A stretch of DNA of 64,000 nt, from contig NZ_WKKA01000001.1 of assembly GCF_009674885.1 (NCBI RefSeq), positions 558,001-622,000 on the forward strand. Direction: 5' to 3'. The notes below the pieces were generated by a model. The model saw nothing but the letters and a program-made list of their open reading frames with translations. It searched no databases and was not told where the DNA came from. The DNA is from Paracoccus sp. S-4012 (GTDB lineage: Bacteria > Pseudomonadota > Alphaproteobacteria > Rhodobacterales > Rhodobacteraceae). Shown piece by piece: positions 17,178 to 24,500 of this stretch; position 1 is the stretch's first letter; every line of letters starts with the position of its first letter. The translations under genes were made by a program, and so were the position numbers.

Positions 17178-18238
17178 TGGCCGAGGCGCTGACCGTCAGC
17201 ATCGGCGAGCTGCCGCTGAAGAACCCCGTTATCGCCGCGCCGGGCGAGCATCTGATCGAGGATGGAGGCCTCGCGGCGGCGATCGCCTCGGGCGCGGGCG
17301 CGGTGGTGATGAAGTCCACCAACGAGTCGGATGCTGCCAAGCGGCAACTGCGGCAGGCGGAATACGCGGCACTCGGCCCCGACTGGCGCCCGGTTGCCTG
17401 GGACCCCAAGGCGGTCGATGCAACGATCCTCACGCGATCCGGGCTGCATCCGCTCGGGTTCGAGGCCTGGCTCGATCAGGCGGCGCGGCATGACCGGCTT
17501 GCCCGCGCGTCCGACTGCCTGCTGATGCCGTCGCTGGTCCTCGCCGACCTTGGCGCGGCGGTCGCCTCCGCGCGCCGGATCGAGCAGGCGGGGCTGCGCG
17601 TGCTGGAGCTGAACATCGGCACCCCCTACGCCAGCCAGGCGGCGCGCGGGGCGGTGTCAACCGAACTCGATCCCGGCCGCGTGAGCGAGATCGTCGGCGC
17701 GGTGACGGCGGCGGTCTCGATCCCGGTCTGGGTCAAGCTCTCCGGCCAGAGCGAGCGCGTGACGGCGCTTGCCGCCGCCGCGACCGCTGCCGGGGCCGCA
17801 ACAGTAGTGATCGCCGGACGGGCGCTCGGGCTGGTACCCGACCTCGACACCATGACCCCGCATCTGGGCACGAGCTGCGGCGTCGGCGGCTTCTGGAACC
17901 TGCCGCTCACCTGCCACTGGCTGGCCGAGACCCGCGCCGCGCTCGGACCGGAGCAGCCGCTCATCGGCATCAACGGCGCGACCTCGGGCGAGGATGTCGC
18001 GCGCATGATGCTGGCGGGGGCGACGGCCGTGGGCCTGTCGTCCGCGGTGATGATGCGCGGTTTCGGCGTGCTGTCCGATGCCGTGGCCGCCCTGCAAGCC
18101 TATTGCGACACAAGGGCCCTGCCCGCCGCGGGTCTGATCGGCCGTGCCGCCGACGCGCGCCGCCGGTTTTCCGACCTGCCCGTGCTGGACAATGTCTGGC
18201 GCCACCACATCCCCCGCGCCGCCGGCGCGGCCCACTGA
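17177..18238 (+). CDS. Dihydroorotate dehydrogenase-like (class 1 DHODH fold) flavoprotein
   Basis: TIM-barrel flavin oxidoreductase of 353 residues related to dihydroorotate and dihydropyrimidine dehydrogenases. Visible features are the N-terminal LKNPVIAAPGEH, VMKSTNES with the FMN-proximal Lys, the ELNIGTPYASQAARG substrate loop, WVKLSG, and the phosphate-binding INGATSGEDVARMMLAGATAVGLSSAVMMRG. The substrate loop does not match true PyrD (no N-x-SCPN), so this is probably not pyrimidine biosynthesis. It is translationally coupled to dctM and sits with an amidohydrolase-like and an aldolase-like enzyme, suggesting oxidation or reduction of the imported acid. The substrate is unknown. Confidence 0.75.
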   Translation: MAEALTVSIGELPLKNPVIAAPGEHLIEDGGLAAAIASGAGAVVMKSTNESDAAKRQLRQAEYAALGPDWRPVAWDPKAVDATILTRSGLHPLGFEAWLDQAARHDRLARASDCLLMPSLVLADLGAAVASARRIEQAGLRVLELNIGTPYASQAARGAVSTELDPGRVSEIVGAVTAAVSIPVWVKLSGQSERVTALAAAATAAGAATVVIAGRALGLVPDLDTMTPHLGTSCGVGGFWNLPLTCHWLAETRAALGPEQPLIGINGATSGEDVARMMLAGATAVGLSSAVMMRGFGVLSDAVAALQAYCDTRALPAAGLIGRAADARRRFSDLPVLDNVWRHHIPRAAGAAH

Positions 18239-18254
18239 CCCAAGGGAGAGACCC

Positions 18255-19154
18255 ATGTCCGACATGAAGGACCGCATCGACTCGCTGATGAAGGGCGCGG
18301 TGGACCTGCACATCCACTCCGGCCCGTCGCTGCATCCGCGCAAGCTCGATCATATCGAGGCGGTCCGCGAGGCCGACGAGCAGGGCATGGCCGCGATCCT
18401 GCTGAAGGACCACTACTACCCGACGATGCCCGTGACCCGCCTCATCAACGAGAATTGCGGCTTCCAGACGCAGGCAATCGGCTCCATCGTGCTGAACAAC
18501 CCGCTGGGCGGACTGAACCCCTCGGCCGTGGACTATGCGCTGAAACAGGGCGCGCGCGTCGTCTGGATGGCGACGGCGCATGCCAAGAACCACATGGACC
18601 ACGAGGCCGAGAAGCCCGGCTTCCAGTTCCCGCAGAACACCGCCAAGACCGTCGCGCCGACGCCGCTGACCCTGACCGACGACAGCGGCAAGGTGCGCGA
18701 CGAGGTCAAGCACATCCTCGACCTGATCGCCGAGGCCGATGCGGTCGTCTCGGGCGGCCATCATCACGCGCGCGAGCTGTTCCCCTTCTACGAGGAGGCG
18801 AAGGTGCGCGGCGTGAAGCGGCTGTTCCTGAACCACCCCACCTATGTCAACGACTGCTCGTTCCAGGACATCACCCATCTGGTCGGCATGGGCGTGAAGA
18901 TCGAGCATTCCGCCTGCATGTTCATCGAATCGACCTTCAAGATGTTCGACACCGACCACCTGAAGGCGGTGATCGACGCCGCGGGCGTGGCCAGCACCTT
19001 CTTCGGCACCGACCTCGGGCAGAAAGGCAACCCGAGCCCGGCCCAGGGCATGCGGATGATGATCGAGCTGCTGCTGGACTGCGGCTATTCCGACGAGGAA
19101 GTTCGGCAGATGACGACCACCGCCGCGGCGGAGTTGGTCGGGCTGCCGGCATGA
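18255..19154 (+). CDS. DUF6282 family protein, amidohydrolase-like metalloenzyme
   Basis: Protein of 299 residues with TIM-barrel metallohydrolase marks: DLHIHSGPSLHPR near residue 17, the His cluster GGHHHARE (about 170), NHPTYVND and the late FFGTDLGQ carrying a candidate catalytic Asp. It fits DUF6282, a family found with dicarboxylate-type catabolic clusters but without, to my knowledge, an established reaction. AGGGAGAG precedes the ATG and the end overlaps the aldolase start (ATGA). A hydrolytic ring opening or lactone/amide hydrolysis is the simplest guess. Confidence 0.7.
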   Translation: MSDMKDRIDSLMKGAVDLHIHSGPSLHPRKLDHIEAVREADEQGMAAILLKDHYYPTMPVTRLINENCGFQTQAIGSIVLNNPLGGLNPSAVDYALKQGARVVWMATAHAKNHMDHEAEKPGFQFPQNTAKTVAPTPLTLTDDSGKVRDEVKHILDLIAEADAVVSGGHHHARELFPFYEEAKVRGVKRLFLNHPTYVNDCSFQDITHLVGMGVKIEHSACMFIESTFKMFDTDHLKAVIDAAGVASTFFGTDLGQKGNPSPAQGMRMMIELLLDCGYSDEEVRQMTTTAAAELVGLPA

Positions 19155-19930
19155 CCATGCCGGGCTTCCGGGCGCGCATCCGCGCGGGCGAGACGGTGAT
19201 CGGCACCTTCGTCAAGACGCCCGCGCCGCAGGTCATCGAGATCCTCGGCATCGCCGGTCTCGACTTCGCCCTGGTTGATCAGGAACACGCGCCCATCGGT
19301 CTGGCCGACATGGACCGGATGGTCATGGCCGGCCGCGCCAGCGGCCTGCCGGTGCTCTCGCGCCGCTGGGGCGCGCAGCCGGACTGGATCGCGCCGCTGC
19401 TCGACCTCGGTTCCGCCGGTGTGATGGTGCCGCATGTGGCCGACCGCGAGACCGCCGAGGCGGTCTGCGCCGCGGTCAAGTTCGCCCGCGGCAGCCGCGG
19501 CATCTCGCCCTCGCCGCGGGCGGGCAATTACGGCGCCATCGGCCTCGCCGACTATCGCCGCAAATGCGACGACGAGAGCGTGATCATGGTCCAGATCGAG
19601 GACGCGCCCGCGCTGGACCGGCTGGACGACATCGCCGCCTGCCCGGACCTCGACGTGCTCTTCGTCGGCCCCGCCGACCTCTCGCAATCCATGGGCGTGG
19701 CCATGCCCTCGCCGGAACTGGATGCGGCGATCACCCGCGTGATCGAGGCCGCGCGCCGCGCCGGGCTCGCCGCGGGCCTCTTCGTGGGCGACGAGGCCCA
19801 GATCCCTCTCTGGCAGGAGCGCGGCGTGACCGTCTTCGTCTGCGGCTCCGACCAGAGCCTGCTGATGAAAGGCGCGCGGCGCATGATGACCACCCAGGCG
19901 GCCGAGCCCGCCGGTCGCTCAAGGAGTTGA
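19151..19930 (+). CDS. HpcH/HpaI-family aldolase (2-oxo acid aldolase / citrate lyase fold)
   Basis: Class II pyruvate-dependent aldolase type, 259 residues. Family features are GTFVKTPAPQVIEILGIAGLDFALVDQEHAP, the GVMVPHVADRETAEAV segment, the metal-binding Glu in MVQIEDAPALD and Asp in LFVGPADLSQSMG, and SPSPRAGNYG with the conserved Arg that activates pyruvate. Such enzymes cleave 4-hydroxy-2-oxo acids to pyruvate or oxaloacetate plus an aldehyde. In this operon it is the probable carbon-carbon cleaving step. The start overlaps the DUF6282 stop. Confidence 0.85.
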   Translation: MTMPGFRARIRAGETVIGTFVKTPAPQVIEILGIAGLDFALVDQEHAPIGLADMDRMVMAGRASGLPVLSRRWGAQPDWIAPLLDLGSAGVMVPHVADRETAEAVCAAVKFARGSRGISPSPRAGNYGAIGLADYRRKCDDESVIMVQIEDAPALDRLDDIAACPDLDVLFVGPADLSQSMGVAMPSPELDAAITRVIEAARRAGLAAGLFVGDEAQIPLWQERGVTVFVCGSDQSLLMKGARRMMTTQAAEPAGRSRS

Positions 19931-19932
19931 CG

Positions 19933-20847
19933 ATGTACAAGGACAAGGACCCCCGCGCCGACCTGTTCGCCGCCGGTTCGGCGCCGCCCGCAACCGGGCT
20001 GGTCGCCGAGGAGCAACTGGCGCTCTTCTACGGGACGGCCCCGCAGGCCGAGGGCGAGGGCTGGAAAAGCTGGTATCACCGCGGCAACAACTTCGTGCTG
20101 GCCTTTTCCGAGGCCACCGCCCGGGCTTCGTTCGAGCGCAAGGACCAGCCCGACGAATACGTGGTCTACCTGCCCGACGCGGCGAAGGGTGCGGTGATCG
20201 AGGCCGGGCCTGAACGCATCGAGGTGCCGGGCCATTCGATCGCCTTCGTCCCTCCCGGCGGCAGCCGCGTGACCCTGCCGGCCGGCGGCGTGCTGGTGCG
20301 GCTCTTCACCACCCGCTCCACCGACCTGGCCGAGGCCGCGTCGAACGCGCGCGGCTATGACGTGCCGCGCACGCACATCCCGCCCTTCGAGGCCTGGCCC
20401 GAGCCGAAAGGCGGCTTCCGCCTCCGCCACTACTCGCTCGACGTGCCGGCCGAGCCGGGCCGCTTCGGCCGCATCTTCCGCTGCACCACCTTCATGGTGA
20501 ACGTGTTCGAGCCGCAGATGGGGCCGCGCGACACCTCGAAGATGTCGCCGCACCACCACGACGACTTCGAGCAGTGCTCGCTGACGCTGAAGGGCAGCTT
20601 CGTCCACCACCTGCGCTGGCCCTGGACCGTGGACATGGCCGACTGGCGCGACGACCGCCATGTCGAGGTCGGCTCGCCCGCGTCACTGGTGATCCCGCCG
20701 CCGGTGATCCACACGACCCGGGCGACGGATGCGGGCGAGAACCAGCTGGTGGACATCTTCTGTCCGCCGCGCATGGACTTCTCGCTGAAGCCGGGCTGGG
20801 TGCTGAACGCGGACGACTACCCGCTGCCCGCCGCGGCGTCTGCGTGA
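19933..20847 (+). CDS. Bicupin-like protein of unknown function, last gene of the TRAP catabolic operon
   Basis: Protein of 304 residues without signal peptide, preceded by AAGGAG at an ideal distance. The second half carries a recognisable cupin metal site: [17 protein letters not shown], then a Pro-Pro-Pro-x-Ile-His pair about 70 residues later. The first half has a degenerate cupin ([16 protein letters not shown]), so a tandem cupin is likely. Isomerase, dioxygenase or small-molecule binding roles are possible. It is 2 bases after the aldolase gene and clearly co-transcribed. Confidence 0.7.
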   Translation: MYKDKDPRADLFAAGSAPPATGLVAEEQLALFYGTAPQAEGEGWKSWYHRGNNFVLAFSEATARASFERKDQPDEYVVYLPDAAKGAVIEAGPERIEVPGHSIAFVPPGGSRVTLPAGGVLVRLFTTRSTDLAEAASNARGYDVPRTHIPPFEAWPEPKGGFRLRHYSLDVPAEPGRFGRIFRCTTFMVNVFEPQMGPRDTSKMSPHHHDDFEQCSLTLKGSFVHHLRWPWTVDMADWRDDRHVEVGSPASLVIPPPVIHTTRATDAGENQLVDIFCPPRMDFSLKPGWVLNADDYPLPAAASA

Positions 20848-20890
20848 TCTGAGCCTTGCCAATCCGGCTGCTGGCCGCGGACCTGGCGCT

Positions 20891-21104
20891 GTGGACAAGA
20901 CCGGCACGTTGACCGAGGGCCGGCCCGCCGTCACGGGCATCGTTCCCGCGTCCGGCTTCACCGAGGACGAAGCCCGACGCCTCGCGGCGGGCGTGGAGCG
21001 GGCGAGCGAGCATCCGCTGGCGCTCGCGGCCGGCCCTGGCCATGGTGCTGTCCTCGGGCAGGGTGATCCTGAACGCCGCGCGGCTGCGGACTGTGGTTCT
21101 CTGA
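20891..21104 (+). pseudogene. copA: Remnant of a copper-type P-type ATPase (copA)
   Basis: A frame from 20891 encodes [16 protein letters not shown] followed by EHPLALA, the phosphorylation site (DKTGT) and start of the nucleotide-binding domain of heavy-metal ATPases. It then breaks off. From about 21033, shifted by one base, [19 protein letters not shown] follows, the usual last transmembrane segment and C-terminus of CopA, ending at a TGA at 21102. The about 250 residues normally between are missing, as are the N-terminal metal-binding and membrane domains. This is a deleted and frameshifted relic. The intact DUF411 gene next door is commonly found with copper exporters. Confidence 0.75.
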
Positions 21105-21185
21105 CGCCCGCGCGGCATGTTGCCGCCCCGCCTTCCCCTCCAGTGGACACCCCAGACTTGACCGAACGATAACGCGAGGCCTGCC

Positions 21186-21671
21186 ATGCCGAACACGATC
21201 ATCAGCCGCCGCGCCATGCTCTCCGGGGCCGGGGCCCTCGCGCTGCTGACCCCCCTCGCCCTGCGGGTGCAGGCCGACCCGCTGCCGCCGATGACCGTCA
21301 CCAAGGACCCGTCCTGCGGTTGCTGCGGCGACTGGATCGAGCATCTGCGTTCCGCCGGCTTCCCCGTCCGGGTGATCGAGTCGGATGACGTGCTTGCCCT
21401 CAAGCAGAGACTTGGCGTGCCGCATGATCTCGCCTCCTGCCACACGGCCGAGGTGGACGGCTACGTCGTCGAAGGCCATGTCCCGGCGAGCGCGATCCAG
21501 CGGTTGCTGGCTGAACGGCCCGAGGCAACCGGGCTCGCGGTGCCGGGAATGCCCGGCGGCTCGCCGGGGATGGACTATCCCGGTGTCGCGCCGGAACGCT
21601 ACGAAGTCGTCCTGTTCGGCCCGACGGGGCTCGAGACCTTCGCGCGGTTTCGGGGTGCGCGGCAAGTCTGA
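21186..21671 (+). CDS. DUF411 domain metal-binding protein, Tat-type signal
   Basis: Exported protein of 161 residues. The N-terminus (ISRRAMLSGAGALALLTPLALRVQA) looks like a twin-arginine or Sec signal. The mature domain is DUF411: TKDPSCGCCGDW with Cys44, Cys46 and Cys47, then SCHTAEVDGYVVEGHVP with Cys85, His86 and His98, and GMPGGSPGM. DUF411 proteins accompany copper and other metal resistance genes and are thought to bind the metal in the periplasm. Here the partner ATPase is a relic. The function is inferred from family context. Confidence 0.85.
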   Translation: MPNTIISRRAMLSGAGALALLTPLALRVQADPLPPMTVTKDPSCGCCGDWIEHLRSAGFPVRVIESDDVLALKQRLGVPHDLASCHTAEVDGYVVEGHVPASAIQRLLAERPEATGLAVPGMPGGSPGMDYPGVAPERYEVVLFGPTGLETFARFRGARQV

Positions 21672-22015
21672 GGCGAGCGCCAGGTGCTGGCGTTCTTCAG
21701 CCAGCTTGCGCCCCGAGGGTGGCGGCCATTTATGGGGCCGTGAGATCGGGGAAGCTGGGCCATGAGGCGCGTCTCATCCCTTCCGCCTGCATCGAGCTCT
21801 TCGTGATGCGGGGCGTTCCCAGGCCGGTCGAGCGGGAGATCGGTCCGGGCGTGGCAGCGCGGAAACCGTGGTCTCGCGATCGTCAGGGCCCCCTCGCGGC
21901 ACCGGCAGGGTTCCAGATCGAGTTGCTACCGTGTAGCAACTCGGCTCGCCAAACCCGGGAAAGCTGGAAAAAACCCGTGGATGCGGCGAACGGAGGGTGA
22001 CGGAGGTCAGTCCCA
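21672..22015. other. Intergenic region without convincing gene
   Basis: Between the DUF411 gene and dusA, 344 bases contain short open frames but none with recognisable protein character. The only clear structure is the perfect dyad at 21919-21943. The stretch may hold further debris of the lost metal-resistance locus. Confidence 0.5.
21919..21943. promoter_or_regulatory. Perfect 11-bp inverted repeat with 3-base centre
   Basis: CGAGTTGCTAC (21919-21929) is mirrored by GTAGCAACTCG (21933-21943) around CGT. No T-run follows, so it is not a typical terminator. The size and symmetry fit a regulator operator, possibly a leftover of metal-responsive control of the former copper locus. Confidence 0.5.
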
Positions 22016-23068
22016 GTGAGCCATGAGGTAAAGACACTTGCTCGCAGGGCGGCTCGCCTCAGCGTCGCACCCATGATGGACTGGACCGACCGGCATTGCC
22101 GGGGGTTCCACCGGCTGCTGAGCCGCCGGGCGCTGCTCTATACCGAGATGGTGACGGCGGCCGCGGTCGTGCATGGCGACCGCGAGCGGCTGCTGTGGTT
22201 CGATCCGGCCGCGGGGCCGGTGGCGCTGCAGCTGGGCGGGTCGGAGCCGGAGCTGCTGGCCGCGGCGGTGCGGGCGGCGCGGGGCTTCGGCTATGACGAG
22301 ATCAACCTCAACATCGGCTGCCCGAGCGACCGGGTGCAGTCGGGCTGCTTTGGTGCGGTGCTGATGAAGCAGCCCTCGCTCGTCGCCGAGTGCGTCGCAG
22401 CCATGATCGGCGAGAGCCCGGTCGAGGTCACCGTCAAGTGCCGCATCGGCGTCGACGAGCAGGAGCCGGAGGCGGTGCTGCCGGCCTTCCTCGAGGCGGT
22501 GCGCGCGGCGGGTGTGCGGCGCATCACGATCCATGCGCGCAAGGCCTGGCTGCAGGGCCTCAGCCCGCGCGAGAACCGCGAGATCCCGCCGCTCGACTAT
22601 CCGCTGGTCCATCGCACAAAGGCGGCGTTCCCGGACCTGCATCTGTCCATCAACGGCGGCATCGCCAGTCTCGACGCGGTCGAGGCACATCTGCGCGTCA
22701 TGGACGGGGTGATGGTGGGCCGCGCGGCCTATCATCAGCCGTGGGACATTCTGGGCGCGGCCGACCGGCTGTGGGGGGAGGAGCCGCCCTTTGCCGAACC
22801 GCGCCACGCCGCCCTCGCCATGCGCCCGAGGATCGCGGCGCATCTGGCCACGGGCGGGCGGCTGCACCAGATCACCCGGCACATGCTGGGGCTGTTCCAT
22901 GGCCGCCCCGGCGCGCGGGCCTGGAAGCGCATCCTGTCGGAGGCGGGGCCCTCCGGCGATCTGGCGACCTATGACACCGCCCTCGCGGCGGTCGCGGGCG
23001 GAGCGGCCTCCGGCGGTCAGATGGCCTCCCAAACCTGCGGCGCGGACATCACGCCCAGCAGATCGTAG
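22016..23068 (+). CDS. dusA: tRNA-dihydrouridine synthase A
   Basis: FMN enzyme reducing uridine in the tRNA D-loop, 350 residues. It matches DusA closely: LSVAPMMDWTDRHCRGFHR, YTEMVTAAAVVHGDRERLL, NLNIGCPSDRVQSG, ITIHARKAWLQGLSPRENREIPPLDYP, LHLSINGGI and DGVMVGRAAY. GTG at 22016 with CGGAGG upstream is taken as start. One oddity: the segment expected as FGACLM, with the catalytic Cys, reads FGAVLM here, while a Cys appears four residues earlier (SGCFGAV). The C-terminal extension after the synthase domain is about 20 residues. Confidence 0.92.
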   Translation: MSHEVKTLARRAARLSVAPMMDWTDRHCRGFHRLLSRRALLYTEMVTAAAVVHGDRERLLWFDPAAGPVALQLGGSEPELLAAAVRAARGFGYDEINLNIGCPSDRVQSGCFGAVLMKQPSLVAECVAAMIGESPVEVTVKCRIGVDEQEPEAVLPAFLEAVRAAGVRRITIHARKAWLQGLSPRENREIPPLDYPLVHRTKAAFPDLHLSINGGIASLDAVEAHLRVMDGVMVGRAAYHQPWDILGAADRLWGEEPPFAEPRHAALAMRPRIAAHLATGGRLHQITRHMLGLFHGRPGARAWKRILSEAGPSGDLATYDTALAAVAGGAASGGQMASQTCGADITPSRS

Positions 23069-23169
23069 CCGCCTCGGGCAGCGAGATCGCTGCACCGGGC
23101 AGGCCAGGGCGGGACACACTCATGGGCACGGCTACGCGGATGCCGCGGCCTGGCCCGAGGTTGCGGCCC

Positions 23170-23976
23170 TCACCGCCTCTCCGCCGCCTTCGCCGCGTCC
23201 CAGAGCGCGTCCATCTCCGCCAGCGTGCTGTCCTGCGGCCGCCGTCCGTCGGCGGCGAGCGCGGCTTCGATCGCCTCGAAGCGCCGCGTGAACTTGGCGT
23301 TCGCCTGCCGCAGCGCCTCCTCCGGGTCCACGTCGAGATGCCGGGCGAGGTTCGCCGCCACGAACAGCAGGTCGCCCATCTCCTCGGTCAGCGCGGCCGT
23401 GTCGGCGCTGTTCCTGGCCGCGACCAGCTCCTCCGCCTCCTCCCGCAGCTTCTCCAGCACCTGCGTGGTCTCGGGCCAGTCGAACCCCACCCGCGCGGCC
23501 CGGTTCTGCAGCTTCACGGCCCGCATCAGCGCCGGCAGACCGAGGGCCACGCCGTCGAGCACGCCCTTCTCGGCCTTTCCGGCCCGTTCCTTCGCCTTGA
23601 TCGCCTCCCAGTCCAGCACCTGCTGGGCGGCGGACTTGTCGCGGCTCTCGTCGCCGAAGACATGGGGGTGGCGGTCCACCAGCTTGTCCGAGATCGCGCG
23701 CGCCACGTCGGCGAAGCCGAACATGCCCGCCTCCTCGGCCATCCGGGCGTGGAACACGACCTGCAGCAGCAGGTCGCCCAGCTCGCCCGGCAGCTCGTCC
23801 CAGGCCTCGCGCGCGATCGCGTCGGCAACCTCATGCGCTTCCTCGATGGTGTAGGGCGCGATCGAGGCGAAGTCCTGCTCGATGTCCCAGGGGCAGCCGG
23901 TCTTCGGGTCGCGCAGCGCCGCCATGATGCCGATGAGGCGCGCGGTCTGCGCCTCGGCTTCCGCATGCTCCGCCAT
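23170..23976 (-). CDS. mazG: Nucleoside triphosphate pyrophosphohydrolase MazG
   Basis: Housecleaning NTP pyrophosphatase of 268 residues with two tandem MazG domains. The first has GCPWDIEQDF, the EExxE-type metal site YTIEEAHEVADAI and ELGDLLLQVVFHARMAEE. The second has KLREEAEELVAA and EEMGDLLFVAANLARHLDVDPEEALR. The start at 23976 is supported by a GAGG site and by the family N-terminus; upstream in-frame codons are unrelated. It is divergent from yajC and converges on dusA. Confidence 0.95.
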   Translation of the reverse strand: MAEHAEAEAQTARLIGIMAALRDPKTGCPWDIEQDFASIAPYTIEEAHEVADAIAREAWDELPGELGDLLLQVVFHARMAEEAGMFGFADVARAISDKLVDRHPHVFGDESRDKSAAQQVLDWEAIKAKERAGKAEKGVLDGVALGLPALMRAVKLQNRAARVGFDWPETTQVLEKLREEAEELVAARNSADTAALTEEMGDLLFVAANLARHLDVDPEEALRQANAKFTRRFEAIEAALAADGRRPQDSTLAEMDALWDAAKAAERR

Positions 23977-24069
23977 CGAAACCTCGCCCCGCCGCATCGG
24001 TCGCCGCGACCTGCCATAGCGGCCGCGCCGAGTCCACCGCGGCACACTGGCCCGTGAGCCGGGGCTTGC

Positions 24070-24098
24070 TTGTCAAGCCGCCCCCCCGCCACTAGGTT
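24070..24098 (+). promoter_or_regulatory. Putative sigma-70 promoter of yajC-secDF and downstream genes
   Basis: TTGTCA (24070-24075) and TAGGTT (24093-24098) with a 17-base spacer lie in the mazG/yajC divergent region, about 63 bases before the yajC start. No other good candidate is seen in this gap. Confidence 0.6.
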
Positions 24099-24160
24099 GC
24101 GCGCCAATTCGCGCCCCGGTTCTCCCGTTGGCGCCCCTGCGCTCATTCGGAAGGACCGCG

Positions 24161-24490
24161 ATGTTCGTCACACCCGCCTACGCCCAGGCCGCCGGAGGCG
24201 GTGCGACCTCTGCGCTGGCGCAGTTCGTGCCGCTGATCCTGATCTTCGCGATCATGTATTTCCTGATGATCCGGCCGCAGCAGAAGAAGATGGGCGAGCA
24301 TCGCCGCATGGTCGAGGCGCTGAAGAAGGGCGACACCGTCGTCACCCAGGGCGGCGTGATCGGCAAGATCACCGCGGTCCGCGACGGCGAGCTGGAGGTC
24401 GAGATCGCGCCGCAGGTCAAGGTCAAGATCGTGCGCGGCACCGTGGCCCAGGTGGTGACGCCGACCACCCCCGCGGCCGCCAACAGCTGA
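24161..24490 (+). CDS. yajC: Preprotein translocase subunit YajC
   Basis: Small membrane protein of 109 residues, auxiliary to SecDF in the Sec translocon. A single hydrophobic helix (FVPLILIFAIMYFLMIRPQQKK) is followed by the conserved MVEALKKGDTVVTQGGVIGKITAV domain. ATG at 24161 with AAGGA upstream is preferred to an ATG 33 bases earlier. It is directly followed by secD and secF, the usual order. Confidence 0.95.
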   Translation: MFVTPAYAQAAGGGATSALAQFVPLILIFAIMYFLMIRPQQKKMGEHRRMVEALKKGDTVVTQGGVIGKITAVRDGELEVEIAPQVKVKIVRGTVAQVVTPTTPAAANS

Positions 24491-24500
24491 GGCCGCGTCG

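Noticed and set aside
17177..18238. True pyrD (pyrimidine biosynthesis dihydroorotate dehydrogenase)
   Set aside because: The substrate loop and catalytic-base region do not match PyrD, and the gene lies in a TRAP catabolic operon rather than with pyr genes.
21719..22000. 93-codon frame before dusA as a gene
   Set aside because: No ribosome site, no family features, and it runs straight through the perfect dyad at 21919-21943.
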